DNA of 64,000 nucleotides from Sphagnum magellanicum (GCA_021904315.1 CM038918.1:16445349-16509348); one strand, 5' to 3'; positions 45,336 to 58,752 are shown, numbered from the stretch's first letter. A program made the numbers and translations. Notes: a model not told the origin generated them from the letters alone.

Positions 45336-45879
45336 TGTGATGATAAACACTACTATCCAACTATGTTTTTTATGCCCTTAACATTGCTATTACAATAATT
45401 GATGCGATTAAATTTATTTGTTCGAAATGAAAAAAGACATTTTATCGTCCATTTTTCCCCTTCCAAAAAGTAGGCAAGTCTTACTTGATTAAATAAACTA
45501 AATTATTAGTCAAATCAAACTATGTCAATTATATATGGATTGGGTCATGTCTATGCGATGTTGATGTTTAACTACTAAGGTGTGATTAATTCTAGTCATT
45601 GAGATTGTGACTTATGCACATATGTGTCAAATGTAAATTGATGTAAACAACCATGTGTATGTAAATGTATAAGCTCCTAAACATGTAGGTAGGTAGGTAG
45701 GTAGATACAAAGTAAGTTGGTAGGTAGGTGTAACAAAATATTTGCCATTTACCTATATCAACCTTGATTCATATTTATAATTATATGTTGACATATATTT
45801 CATGACTTGAGATTTTAATGCATGAAATTCAAAATGAATGTGTTTATATTTTTTGTTGTGGCATTAAATTTGTCCTCAT

Positions 45880-46090
45880 GTGAACTGGTGGTTAGATGGT
45901 TAATGCCTTGGCTTGTCACCAGGGAGGTGAGGGGTGCAATTCATTCTTATGACACTTTGTTCATGTTTTAAAGGCTACATGTGGCCTACATGCTTAGGGG
46001 AAGAAGGCTCGAATGTACATGCGTAAGGGGCTTACATCCTTTGGCTCACATTTTACATCCTTGATAATTATAATAAATTTAAAAAATTAA
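45880..46090 (+). mobile_element. Putative tRNA-derived SINE
   Basis: A-box-like TGGTTAGATGG (45889-45899) and B-box-like GGTGCAATTC (45933-45942) are 34 bp apart, as in tRNA-derived SINEs. The head reads GTGGTTAGATGGTTAATGCC, close to the minus-strand copy 0.6 kb away. A non-tRNA body follows to about 46090, where the sequence becomes AT-rich. No target duplication was identified. Confidence 0.5.
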
Positions 46091-47185
46091 ATCATAATTA
46101 ATTAATTTATGTTATTTATGAGTTAACATCAAGTAGCAAGTATGTTAGTTTTTAGTCAAAAATGACTAGCCACATTAGCTAGCACATGTTATTTTTAAAA
46201 AACATACCAACCACATCAATTATTACTTTTCAATCAAAATGAATAAGAAAGGTGTTTACATAATTAGCAAATAATTCATGTTCGATATGATTCAAATATT
46301 AGTTTATGTTTGAAACATCATCACTTGAATTTTAATTTTGAGAATAAACATAATCCTATTGTAGAACTAATTGAATTATTATTTTTTCATGACAACCAAC
46401 ATATTGGACCTATATTTTTACTCATGTAGCTTTTTTAGTTTAAAAAAAAGAAATTCTTCCCCCTCCCCCCAAGCAATCGTTATTGGAATAACATACACAT
46501 GACTAACCTACCTTTAGATAACAAACAAATTTGCACCACCCTACCTTCACCGACCTATCTTTAAATGACTTAGGATGCAATTCACACAGAATGGCAAAAT
46601 ACAACTCTTAAAATGAATGCATGGGATGATTTTCAATGATATTGTGCAAAATTTTGCACACATATATTATTTCCTACACATTTATTTTTGTACTCTACAA
46701 ATTGGTGTTTGCTCAATAGATGGGGCCCTAAATAATGGTTAAAAGGACAAATTTTCCCTAAGGAAAAATCTCTTTTAAAAAAAACCAACCAATAATGAAC
46801 CCTTGTAGGTCAATGTCTTGTCACCTTTTCCAACAAATAAAAGGACTCATTGTCTCCTTTCCTATTTCCTCCATGTAAAGTTTTAGATTTGAAATACAAG
46901 GAATATTTTTCATTTGGATGAAAATTATGTACAATATATTTAGATTTTTGAAAAAAATTGTGGTTTTCAACCATTCATAAAATTAGAATATTCATGTCAA
47001 CAAAGAAGTGTTTCATAGTAATATTCAAACACGACCCACTATTTTCTTTTAACATAGTTGGAATCTCTATTGGACCTAGCACCTAAATGCTTCAATGTTA
47101 GGGTTTTTGCACAAAAGATTGTGAGACCCACACATCATGACCCATGCCATAGATTTTTTTTATTAACATTAAAAGAAAAACTATC

Positions 47186-47299
47186 TTTTGCAATTTGTCT
47201 TATGCAACTACACATGTTGTATGTAACTAAAAAATGTCGCATGCAACTATTTTTTAATTGCATGTGACATGTGTAGTTGCATAAGATAAGTTGCAAAAA
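47186..47299. repeat. Foldback: about 32-bp arms, 50-nt loop
   Basis: Arms 47186-47217 and 47268-47299 pair with about two mismatches around the core CTTATGCAACTACACATGT. The loop contains a second, shorter ATGCAA/TTGCAT pairing. It lies about 170 bp before the P450 relic. It could be a small foldback transposon or a hairpin RNA source. Confidence 0.8.
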
Positions 47300-47471
47300 C
47301 AATTTTTTTAGTAGTGATTTTTTCATTCCAATATATAAAAGCAACCAATATTCCACCATCAATATTCAAGTTTCACTTTATAAATATAGTTCACAAACAT
47401 CCCCATGTTGTGATACAAAAAACCTTGATAGCATAGATCACCATAATTTAGTTGTGAAAAAAATCCACACC

Positions 47472-49070
47472 ATGGTTAACATTGTTGTGAAATGGGGTCA
47501 ATTGATCACGCCAATCCATTTAACATTCATTTTAATTTTAATATTTATAATGATTATTTCCGCAACTTTGCTAGACATTCCCATCACACAAAATTAAAGA
47601 GAGCACCATGGCCATTTCTTTTATGTCAATTGCTTGGAAACCTTCCTTTTTTACATAAATTCCCCCACCAAGATTTGTATAACTTGTTTAAAATATATGG
47701 AGATATCATGGAGCTCAAGTTGGGATCAATTCGTATTATCGTCATTTCATCTTCAAGATTGGCAAAGGAGGTTTCCAAGACACATGATCAAACATTTTCA
47801 TTTCGTTCATTACCCATGAATGTTTCCAAACATGGTTCAAATGAAGAAATTTCATCCTTGATGCACGATGTTTTTGAAGATTGCAAGGTAATTTGTTTTA
47901 ATTTTTCAAGATAGTTTTTTATAAGTTCATTTTTGTAATGATCCTTGAAGATTTGCACATTTTAAAACAAAATTGAATGCATCATTTGCAAAAACATGGA
48001 TCATTTGATATTTCCCAAATCATTGGGATCATGCATAGTATTAAATTGAGCATATGAAACATGTTTAAGACAATATATGGCGTATGTTTGGCGTAAGAAG
48101 GAAAACCAACAAACATGCAAACAAGGTTGATTGATCACTCCATGAATATGATGACACTCTTGTTATTTGGAAAAATACATTTTGGCCTAAAACTTTCCAA
48201 CAAAAAAAATGAAGAGTTTAGCGACATGACTTCGAAAGAAAATGCTATTGCTAGCATTTTCAATATTGGTGATTTTGTTCCACTCCTAAAGCCATTTGAT
48301 CTCTAAGGTGTTATAGCACAATTGAAATAACTATGTTTGAAAGGAGACCAAGTTTTTATGAAATAATTCAAGATCGTTTAAAACAAAATGGGTTAAATAA
48401 ATCTTAAAAAATTCTTGGTGTCATGCTTTCTCTTCTTAAAACATATGATTTTGGCAATAGGCTTGGGGATAATAAAATGAAAGCAATTCTTAATGTAAGT
48501 TACAATTCTTTTGCAATGTATTTCATGATTTCATCAAAAGAATTGAATGTTTTCCAATGATTACAATTAGTTTAATGTATTTAATTTTATTATTATTAAC
48601 AATCTATTTATCAATATACTAAACCTTCCATATCAAAATAGTAAAATGTAAAATTTATTCATGAACTCCATAAAATATATCTTTATTTATGAATAATTTG
48701 CCATCCAACAATTCATCAAATTTTTTTTATAAATAATTTTCCCCATGTGGCACCCCATTATGTGCAAGAAAGTATGCAAGCAAGCACTAACAAAATTGCT
48801 ACCATTATAGAATGGGCATTATAGATTTGTTGGATCCAATATTGATTTAAAAGGGAAAGATTTCCAACTATTGGCATTTGGTTCTAATCAACAAATATGC
48901 CCAAGTTTTCCTTTTGGGTTGACTATTGTGCAAATGGAACTAGCTAGTTTCTTCATAGCTTCACATTGAGGCTACTAAATGGAGAAAGTTCACAAGACAT
49001 GGATATGAACAAAGTTTTCAATATCACAACTTTAAGCAATTCCATTACATGTAGTTGCTACTACTTGTTT
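47472..49070 (+). pseudogene. Cytochrome P450 relic (CYP71-clan type)
   Basis: Pieces of a plant A-type P450 occur in order. There is a hydrophobic N-terminal anchor from 47472, then after a frameshift the proline hinge APWPFLLCQLLGNLPFLHKF, YGDIMELKLGS and AKEVSKTHDQTFSFRS (47597-47820). EEISSLMHDVFEDC follows directly, so the WRxLRK region is missing. Next comes DHSMNMMTLLLFGKIHFG and FNIGDFVPLLKPFDL (48115-48306), then damaged sequence to about 48500. An I-helix remnant ending TIIEWAL (48777-48822) runs straight into FVGSNIDLKGKDFQLLAFG and a heme loop FGSNQQICPS (48823 on). The K-helix ExxR and PERF regions are absent and the heme loop is altered. A last frame-shifted piece reads NGESSQDMDMN. 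Relatives are ER-bound monooxygenases. This copy is dead. Confidence 0.85.
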
Positions 49071-52000
49071 TCCCTTGCATATCTATTTAGCTCCACAATT
49101 TACTATTTGTGGCAATTAAGACGCAATGATGTATAAAGAAGGATTAATGGTGTTGTATTCATTATGATTTTTATTTATTTTTAATGTTCAATAGTTGGTT
49201 ATTAGTGTTTCTATGGGAAAGCATTTGCTTAACATATGTAACATTCTTCTTGTTGTTACAAAAACTATGTTCATGTCAATATTAATTGTTGAGCAATTTT
49301 CACATTTTTCAAAAAACCATCAGTTTTGTTTCTTCTTGTTGCTATAAAAAAATGTCCCGATTTTTTATGTAAAAAATGAAGGTTTTAGGAAACTTTTTAG
49401 GTTTCAAAATTTCAATTATTATTATTTGTTGGTTTTCATATGGGTGGTTCTCATAATTTGATAAGTATTGGTTAAATCTTAGCAAAATTTTCAACCCATG
49501 GCATCCTATCAATAGAAATTCACCAACATATTAGTCAACACATCTCCCCTCTTCCCCTTGGTTATATTTGCGAAGTTTTGAAATTGGGGGGATTCTCCAT
49601 ACATGAAAATCAATTTAATTATTCTTAATGGTTATGTTATAACATCAAAAATTTAAGTCACAAAAAGCTAAAAACATTTTTGCATATATTTTGAATGGAA
49701 AGTGGAAATTTCCTTTTCAAGCAAAAAAGATTCATTTCAACTTTCATTGAAGTCATTAAGCAAAAGTACATGAATGTCAACATAGATTGTTGAAGTGTTA
49801 GACAAATTGATTGGTAGTCATATCTAATAAATGTTTACCTACTAATCACCTTTGGACTAGCCCCAAATAATTGGAAATTGCCCTGAAGTATCTTTTATTA
49901 CCTTGCCCATGATTTTCAACAATGTTTTTATTTTGTTGAAGAGGGCGATTATCATTCAAGTGAGAACCAAGGGGGATGGTTTTCAATCCAAATCACAAAT
50001 GGTGATATTCGATGATTTTCAAGGTGAAAACTACTTGAAAATTGCCCTCCATTTTGATAAATACCCAACACTAATCAACACCACCTTTGGTCATAAAGTC
50101 AAGCTATATATAACATTTTTTTAAAATTGAAAAACTATGTGAGTAAAAATATAAGGTCCCATATATTAGATGTTGGGTAAAAATTATAATTTAATTAATT
50201 CTATAATATGATTATGTTTATTTTCAAAATTCAAATATAATTCATAAAGAATATACATGATCTTAATTATTTTTTAAAAACCCATGTAGAAAGGAGTTTA
50301 AACATTAATTGCTAGTAGGTTCAATTAGTAGTTAGCCCATGTTTTTAGCCTAAATGACCTATAAGTTGTTTAGTAAATTAAACCACCTAACCTAGGTTAA
50401 TTAGGTTAGGCTATGTGACTTAGTTGCCTAGGCTAACCAAAGTAGACCATGTTGTGTCGTTTGTTCAATTTAGAGCTTGCCATGTGTCAACATTTTAGTG
50501 GTGAAAATACTCCCCAAATTCCACATTTTACTTGTTAAACTAGTCACAAATGCTTGTGCCATGCATGTAAGCATATGTCACTACAAATACAAACTAAAAT
50601 GACATTTGGATGCAATTTAGCCTAAATGTAAATTGGATGAAAAGTTGGTATTAGTTACACTTTGATGCAATTCTTGTCTTGATTGGGTGTAACATCATGT
50701 ATTTTGTGACAAAATTATGCAATTTGTCTAAAAAAACTAGAGGAATTTGTAGTCACATGTGGCATTCATGATTAAAAAAAAGAGTCATAAATCCAATCAT
50801 TAATATAAAAATTCTTTGTAATGATAATTTGCTTGGAACCAAAGGATGAACTTGTTCAATTGGGTGACACACTCTAACCATGCACTATCGTAGGCTTCTG
50901 AATTAAATGTATTTCATAAGCCTCACATTTTTAGTTGCCTTTGTAACAACAAATTCTTTTGCTTACATGCTACTAAAATATGTTTATGTATTGTAAAATA
51001 CATGGTACATAAATATGTGTATGTATACATATATGTACATATTACATAATATATATACATGTAATCTATGGATTGTAATGTACGTATTGTAAACATTAAT
51101 GTTTACAATTTCACATTGAACATGTACTTTTGCTAACCTTTCCCTTCAAAGTTGCACTTGGATTATAAAGGCCTACACCATGTTCTTATTCACTTGCAAG
51201 GCCTAAGTCTTCTCAAGCACCCCTTTTTCAATTTCCTTGACTTTACCAATGAACTTTTTTATGGGTCCCACAAATTGTGACAAGGTTTGGTTTCCCACTA
51301 TCTTGTGAACCTCCCTAGGCCCACATGTGCATCATTTTGATTTCCATGGGTTGCAATGTGGTGACCTTCCAATGCCACATTAAGCTCTATATCTCCATTT
51401 GTTGTGATGTTACCACCAAGCAAGGACCTAGCTCAATGAAATATTACAAAAAAATTCTCACAAGCTCATTAAAAAATTATTATATGGGCACACAATGCCA
51501 AAAACCCTAACCCATGGCTAGATTCATAGTCATTTAGAACATCCATAACTACACATGATTACATGAATGTTTTGTTGAATAATATGGGTTGCATAGGACA
51601 TCTATGATTATGACTTTTGTGACCATAGTCATGAAGGACATCAAAATCTAAATATTTAATTGAACAACTATGGCCATCATATCAAAACTTAATTAAATTT
51701 GGAACCTAACCTAGGTAGACATGTAAACCTAACCTAGGTATCCTATAGATGTAAGATGTAATTTAACTTAGATCTAGGTAGGTAGGAAGGTAGGAAATAG
51801 ATAGGCATGTAACTTATTCTAGGTAGGTAGCTTAACCTCGATGGTTTAATTTAGCTAAAGTATATGATTGGGGAATGATTGTGGTGTTTACTTTGGGCAA
51901 CAAATGTGGCACATTCATTTTGTAAAAGATTCCATTAATAACCAAATTGGCTTGAGGTGAAAGGGTCATAAAAATTCAAAGGTTGGTAAACCCACCCTAA

Positions 52001-54453
52001 TCCACAAATGGTATTTCATGGTGGCTAAAGAAAGTCCAAAAAATCAAAAGGAGGGTTGGAACTAAATTAGGCTTTTCAAGGCAACCCATTAATTTGATGA
52101 ACAAGCCTATTGTTATAACTAAGAAAACAAGTGGGGGGCTTATCATAATGGTGTTAAACTAGTTTTAAAAATCACAAGGTAACTTCAAATTCAAGTATGA
52201 CAACGATACTAATTAGGTGGACATAGATTTAATGATATCTATTGTCATTGTGAATTATGAAAAACATAAGGACATTTATTGGCTAGATTGCATTGATGTA
52301 ACTTCTTATAAATTGTCTTCTTACTTTGTTCTAGGAGTGGGATGTTCCAAAACTTGAGGCTTCATCTGTGCAAGTGTGATGGGATCTAGGAGCATTGTGA
52401 TCTTCAAATTTCACTAACAAGAAGACAAAGAAATAAATTGTGAACATTTCTTGCATATGGTTTGGCCTCAATTGATTTTATTTGCATAGAACATAAAATT
52501 CATTAAACAAATGAAAGCCACCATGAATCTAGAAAAATGAATTTGAGTCAAGTTTTTTCAAACCCAACCTTGATTTGTAGGGAAAAAAGTTATGTGAGGA
52601 AGACATATTAAACAAGGATCCAAAGACCAAAAAATAAATCCCATAATACAATAATAATAAACAAGATTCACTACTGATGACTTTAAAAATCATACAATCT
52701 ACTAAGAAAGTTCACAACATAATGGATGCCATGTTGTGAAAAGCAAATGAACATTTGATGATTTCAAGTTACATTCACCCATAATCATGCTAATTAATCA
52801 TTATGTTGTAGTAGGTGAATACATACCTTCAATGAAAAATAGGTGTGCATTCACCCACAATCAAGTATAGCTTGACCCATCAAAGGTTTCAAATAGAAAA
52901 GATGATTGATTTTAACGTAAATTATTTTCTTAAAATTTCAATTCAACAATTTTAACTTCACATAACATCAAATTATCATTACAATCCAAAAATTGTTTCC
53001 TTTGTGAGACCCATTATTCATACTTCAACTCAAAAAACATGGCAATTTGTGGGAGACCACACATTGAAGATTATTTTGAATTTAAGTTTAGATATATACA
53101 CAATATAACAAAATAACATCAAAATCAAATTCTCCATCTTGGTAAAGGGACTTATGTTTGAAAAAAAACAAAAGATGTCTACATGGAAAGAATGCCACCA
53201 ACAATATTTATGAGTTGTATATTAAAAGGTTGGAAAGTATAAACATTAATTTGGAGGCTTGAGATTGTTCCATCAATCCTTGAGTTGGTTAATTTATTTA
53301 ACCTTTCAACCACACTTAGCCTTTTGAATAGATTCAACATTTCCTTCTACAATTTATAACATCAAATTGTTTAGTATTGATTCAAGTTCATTCAAAGTTG
53401 TTTTGTGAGCATAAAATGCAAGCCAAAGATTGTTTCAATTTTTTTCCCTCTCAAGAAATCCACATGCCAATGTTTAACACTTGTTTTTTCCTCATATGTG
53501 AAATCTTCTTTCAACTACAAGTCAACTTGTTTTTTGGACAACAATTTGTCATCAACAACCATTGGCATATTTGGGATATTAACAACACAATTCAAAATCT
53601 TCTCCAAATCTAGAGTTGCAAGTTAACCAACTTGCAATGTAACTTGTGCAACATCATCAACATGGCAATAATTCTTAAACCCCAATTTGCACATGGATGA
53701 GTATTTTGAGTTAATTAACTTTCCAAACTCAATGAACAACCTTCATTTATTTTGGCTTGAACTAGGAACCAATTATGGGGTGATAGTTGATGAAGTAGCT
53801 CTACTTTCATGTTGTTTTGCAAATAATTTACCCTTATTAGAATAATTATAATAATAGTTCATCCTTTGTGATTTTATTTGAACTTGCCATAAAGGGCAAA
53901 AACTATTACATGAATAACCAATTTGGTTTTCAATTAAACAAAGTTAAAATAATGAATTTTTTCCTTTAAAAACAAAAATTTAATTGGAACTACACTAAAA
54001 CTAAAAAATTCAAAAAATGTCCCAAGAGGATTTTTTTTATTAAAGGGTGGCTACGTATTATAAGAATTTCAGGGAAATCACAATGGTAATTTTTTTTGGA
54101 TTTTTCTTAGATATAACAAAAAAAGATTCATTTATGTCAAACTAACACATGAATATTCTCAAAATTGAAAAAAACTCAACAAAATCATGAATGTTCAATT
54201 AATCATGGAATTTACAACCTTGATGAAACATGTGCCCTCCCCTCCTTCCCAATCAACTTGTGCATATGTACCTTCCTTCTCTTTATCATCGAAATTTATC
54301 TTCTTCTTCCAATTTTTTTGTTGTTTGCTTACATGCAACAAAAAGTCCTATATATCTTTCCTCTTTTCCTTTGTATGTTCCAAGATTCTTTCACCAAAAT
54401 AAAAGAAGATAATTGAAATGAGTGTATTTAGTCGAAAAATACGATCGACTTAC
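49071..54453. other. AT-rich spacer, no gene recognised
   Basis: Short AT-rich frames only, none with a domain or splice logic. It holds the second copy of the dispersed repeat (50130-50345) and a degenerate (TAGG)n tract at 51710-51840. Confidence 0.7.
50130..50345. repeat. Dispersed repeat, copy B
   Basis: This is the diverged partner of 1528-1745, in the same orientation, with shared blocks ATAAGGTCCCATAT, TGTTGGGTA, TTTAATTAATT and TAGGTTCAATTAGTAG. The class is unknown. Confidence 0.55.
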
Positions 54454-54830
54454 ATGATTAGCGGCCAGAGCCCTAGGGCTTGGTTGATGTCTTAAAGATT
54501 GAAAGTCTGCAACTTCTGTAATTCCTTGACCTATGCAAAAAACAAACAAACACATTTTATCTTGAACCTAAAAGCTTTGTACTAGACAATCTTCTCTCCA
54601 CAAAAGGCCCAAAAAACACAAAAAACTTTGGAAATAACAATGAAAAAGTCAAAAGAGAAAAACAATAATACTTACGTGATGGTTTCTTCATAATGATTGG
54701 CGTAGGAGGATGGTATTTGTCAGCATCACACTTGGCCTTCTTCACAAGCTCCAACAACTTTTGCTCGCTCTCTGGAGCTAGACTAGCCAGTAGCTCTAAG
54801 GCACAATTGATCAAATGCAAGACATCTTAT
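54454..54830 (-). pseudogene. Unidentified two-exon gene fragment
   Basis: An open segment from about 54826 to 54676 includes HLINCALELLASLAPESEQ, LLELVKKAKCDADKYHPPTP and IIMKKPS. It ends in C followed by GTAAGT. The next exon, 54530-54454, follows GCATAG, restores the split Arg codon and reads QGITEVADFQSLRHQPSPRA and LAANH before another GTAAGT. Phase, donors and acceptor all agree, and the composition is far less AT-rich than around it, so this is real former or present coding DNA. In-frame stops just upstream (TAA at about 54827-54830) and no visible continuation argue for a fragment. I do not recognise the family. Confidence 0.6.
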
Positions 54831-54929
54831 GATCTTGCATACTTGATCCCCATATCCTTTCCCATTCCTATCATTTCTTTTTATGCCCTTCTTTCTTTGT
54901 TTTTGAAGCTTTGTATACTCCTTTGAACT

Positions 54930-57900
54930 TTACATACTACATTTTTTTTTCTCTCTTTCACACACAAAACCATGGATATGAATTTTTATTTCACAATATG
55001 TTTCTTCAATACATGTGAAACTTTGGGATATTTCATGATGGAAGTTTAGGACATCAAAAGTTCATTAGTGAGTGAAGGATGGTTCCAACTTTTGTGTTCC
55101 ATGACATCAAATATATAGCACTTAAGATATTGCACAAAGTGCATATTGACATTAAATTTTTTATTTCTTAATCAATTTCAAATATACTAGAAATGAACTT
55201 TCAAAAGGCACTTTGATTTGTTGTTTTTAACATTCAATTTAATTTTCTTTCACCTTAATAACACCACGTGGTGAGTTGCTTATTTAATGATGTCTTGTGA
55301 CCTTCCATCAATGTATATTGGATATTTATTTTAGCCACATCTATATATATTATGTCTATCTATTTATGTAATTGATAATTCTTTTCACCAATCCAATTAC
55401 ATGGATATGAAATTACAAATTCACATGTGCCTTTTCATAATTCTAGTGATGATGGAACATTGAAGCTAGTATTGGAAAAACATCAAAAGCCTTGATCATC
55501 ATGTATATTTTTGAATCAATGTGTTGGGATTTGGGAAATCATTGAGCCACAATACTATATGGATATGCAAGCTACCATTTTCCTCAATTTCATTACATCC
55601 ATAATAAGCTTTAATTTGACCAAACACACATGTATTTTCATTAATAATTTAAAAAGTCTTTTATTTGTAGTGCATGTATTTGAAAACATCAATAATAAGA
55701 ATGGGAATGAAAATTGCTTAAACTTTGCGATTTATGGTTGCTTGTTTACATCATTCATTTTTATTTAATATGTTATTGTCATAATGTAAATCAAGATTGA
55801 TGTTTTATCCTTCATGATTGTGATAATAATTAAAGGTTAAAGGACAATTGCAAGATTTAAAATGAAAAAAAAACTCAAAGTTCCCATGAAATTTATCATA
55901 TTCAATAATTGATCTTTTACTATTCCATGAATACTTTCAAAAGCCATGACATATTTGTTAGATATCTTAATATGGGATAACAAACTATTTACATTTGTGT
56001 TTCCTTTTATGTTTTTCAAGTTTTAAAATTTTCATCAAATTTTATTTATTATAATTTGTTATAAAAAAAATCATTCATGTTTGATGAATTGGACAAGACT
56101 AATTTATATTTGAAACATATTTGTCTTCGTTGAATTATATTGAGAAAAAGGAATAAATGATGCTCTGTTTAAATTCATGAGGTGTCTTATCCGCATTCTT
56201 AATGATATTTTGATTGATTTGTAATTTCAAAACATTGATTCCAAAAGGGAACAAGCTAGGAAACATGCACAATAATATATATAAGGTTGGGTTGTTGTAT
56301 CAATTGATAACTTTAGATTGACAATTAATGGATAAATATTGATGATTATTTATATTGTATAATATGTTTTCCATGTGTTCATGTTGATGTATGTTTATTC
56401 CATCATAATATATTAAACTAGATGTTTTCATGATTTGTTTGATATTTAATTGTCGATTCGATTTATTTTGCAATTGCTAGTATTATATTTGTTGATTTTA
56501 ATATTCATTTCATTATAAGATTTGGTATGTTGTTATTTGGCAACATGTTCAAATTGTATGTATTAATTCTCATACATTTATATTATGTGTGAATAGATTT
56601 CAACCATGTAAACCATAAGGTTAATTACTACATATTTACATATGTATAAAATTTACAACTTTTGATTACTTCTATTGGTGGGTTGTGTATTGCCAATAAA
56701 ATGGACTACAACAAAATCATAAAATGATTATACACCTAAATTTTCAATTACATGTTAAGGGTTCTACACAAAGCTTACTGTGTATATGTTGACATATAGT
56801 GTTGCTTAATACAATATTGGTATAACAAGTTAATATGCATACAAATATTGTTGTCCTATTTATTTTGACTCTTTCACTCAAACTTGTATTTACTACTTGT
56901 ATATCAATATAATTGTGTCAATAGTGTTTTGCATGTCTATTAATATTTATATCCACTTCATGTTTTTCATTTTTTTTTTCATTTTATAACATTCAACATT
57001 ATGTTGATTTTTTTACTTATCTATTAATATGTACATTCAATTTAGGTGCTTCATATTTTTTGTCTTACAACATTCATTGTATAAATATCACTATCTTGAC
57101 ATTTTCTCCTATTTATTGATACTTATATCCACTTTATCTACTTTGTGTCTTTTTTGTCTTGCAACATTTCATCTCTATTTTTATCATTTATAAAGTTTTA
57201 TATAATCTTTAATATATAATTTTTGATTTCACATAATTTTCCATCACAATACAAATTTTTGTATAATTGTTAATTCTAAATGAATGTGAACAATGTATAT
57301 GATTTGATTTTATACACAAAAAACATAAAATATAAGGATACACTTTTGTATTTAGGTTGAGTTGATAAATTGACATTTTGAATAATATTGTATGCATGTG
57401 TGTTAGTTTTTGATTTTCAAATTGTTATATCAATTTAGCTTATTATGCCATATTTAAAGATTTTTTATTCTAAAAAATTTTCTTTTAAGTTTGAAAATGT
57501 TGGGCATTAAAATCTACTATTCCAAATATAAACTAAAAATGTAATACATATTACTAATGCGATTAATAATTATATTGCAAGTTCTTACAATATTATATGG
57601 ACTTGTGAACTAATTGCATATCAATGAAACACACGTATCTTAATACATTTTGTTTTTAATTTTATATTTTGATTATTTGGTATAGATCAAAAGATTGTGC
57701 AATTTTTATGTTTTGAGGATTGATGAATGATCATGGGTTCACAAATCAAAATTTCATATTAATGTGGTAACAAAATAGTAAAAGAAATGTGAATTTTACA
57801 TCGACATGGCAATATAATCTATATGCAATAAATTCGTGAATACTTTTTATCTATAATAATTATACCTTAACTAAACCTTAAATTTGATTTAGTTAGATTA

Positions 57901-58195
57901 TAACAAATTAATAAAAATGGTTTCATTAATGACTACCCCTTTTAATTTTTAAAAAAAAATTTGGTCATTTAATCGTCCTTAGTAATGGATAGCAATGTGA
58001 AGCCCATTTTGTTAAGAAAAGAGGGTATATGAAATTTTAAAAAAAACCATGAACCTTGTTTTGGTTGTTAAAGATTTTAAATTTTGATTTATCCTTTTTT
58101 TTCAAGTTTTATAATTCCCCCCCAAAAAGCAAACAAGCTGAAAAGGGGAAAATTAAAGAAAAGAAAAAAAGGAAAAAGAATATTTAGAAAAATCA
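54930..58195. other. AT-rich spacer, nothing recognised
   Basis: Very AT-rich sequence with short frames lacking any recognisable domain. I see no RNA gene, terminal repeats or splice pairs here. Confidence 0.7.
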
Positions 58196-58214
58196 CCCCC
58201 CCCCCCCCCCCCCC
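58196..58214. repeat. Poly-C run (19 C)
   Basis: A run of 19 C follows an A/G-rich stretch about 1.3 kb upstream of the PDI start codon. Its exact length in the assembly may be unreliable. Confidence 0.85.
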
Positions 58215-58379
58215 AAACAAAAAGGCATTTGGAATTACAAAAGTTTCATCCATCGAAGAAGAATTTCATCCTCTTACCGCCAAAAGTAGAACCGACCACA
58301 ACCCCAATGGAATCTGACGGTGTAGAAGCAAAAGACAACTGGAAATCTTTCGGATCGAGCGGCGGAGAATGATCATTCC

Positions 58380-58470
58380 ATAACACCACCACGTCACGGA
58401 CAACAATTACTGCATTCCCATTGGCCAACTGACTTACTGTCGACACTGTTCAGCCAATCACGTAATTTCG
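58380..58470 (+). promoter_or_regulatory. PDI gene upstream elements: CCACGTCA and CCAAT
   Basis: CCACGTCA (58389-58396) matches the core of the plant unfolded-protein-response element bound by bZIP factors such as bZIP60. ATTGGCC follows at about 58419, and CCAATCACG lies at 58454-58462. ER-stress induction of PDI genes is established in plants; its operation here is inferred from the motifs. Confidence 0.5.
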
Positions 58471-58522
58471 CTGCCTTTTTTCGATTATTTATTATTTAAA
58501 TATTTGATTTCGTTTGCAGTGG

Positions 58523-58752
58523 TCGCCGGATTATGTAGGATTAACTTGTGGCTTCGTGGATGGATGATCAGAAGCCTCACACATCCATGAAGGCGGTACT
58601 GTGAAATACATAATCTGATCAGTGGACGTTGCAATGGTCGTTTGTAGTGTTCGCCGGACTGTGGATGATACTTATGGCTTTGTGGATGAATATACTCGTT
58701 CGTAGAAATCTCACATCCATGAAGCCGGTACTACGGAGTTCATAATCTGATC
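58523..58752 (+). repeat. About 130-bp tandem duplication in the PDI 5' region
   Basis: Two diverged copies start at TCGCCGGA (58523 and 58651) and end at ATAATCTGATC (58620 and 58752). They share GGCTT.GTGGATG, CTCACA.CCATGAAG and CGGTACT. They lie in the promoter or leader of the PDI gene. Confidence 0.75.

Larger units (their letters stand above)
41998..47185. other. AT-rich spacer with two SINE-like heads
   Basis: No gene is recognised in this stretch. The open frames are short, AT-rich and lack domains. It contains two tRNA-like SINE heads and a (TAGG)n tract at 45680-45735. Confidence 0.7.
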
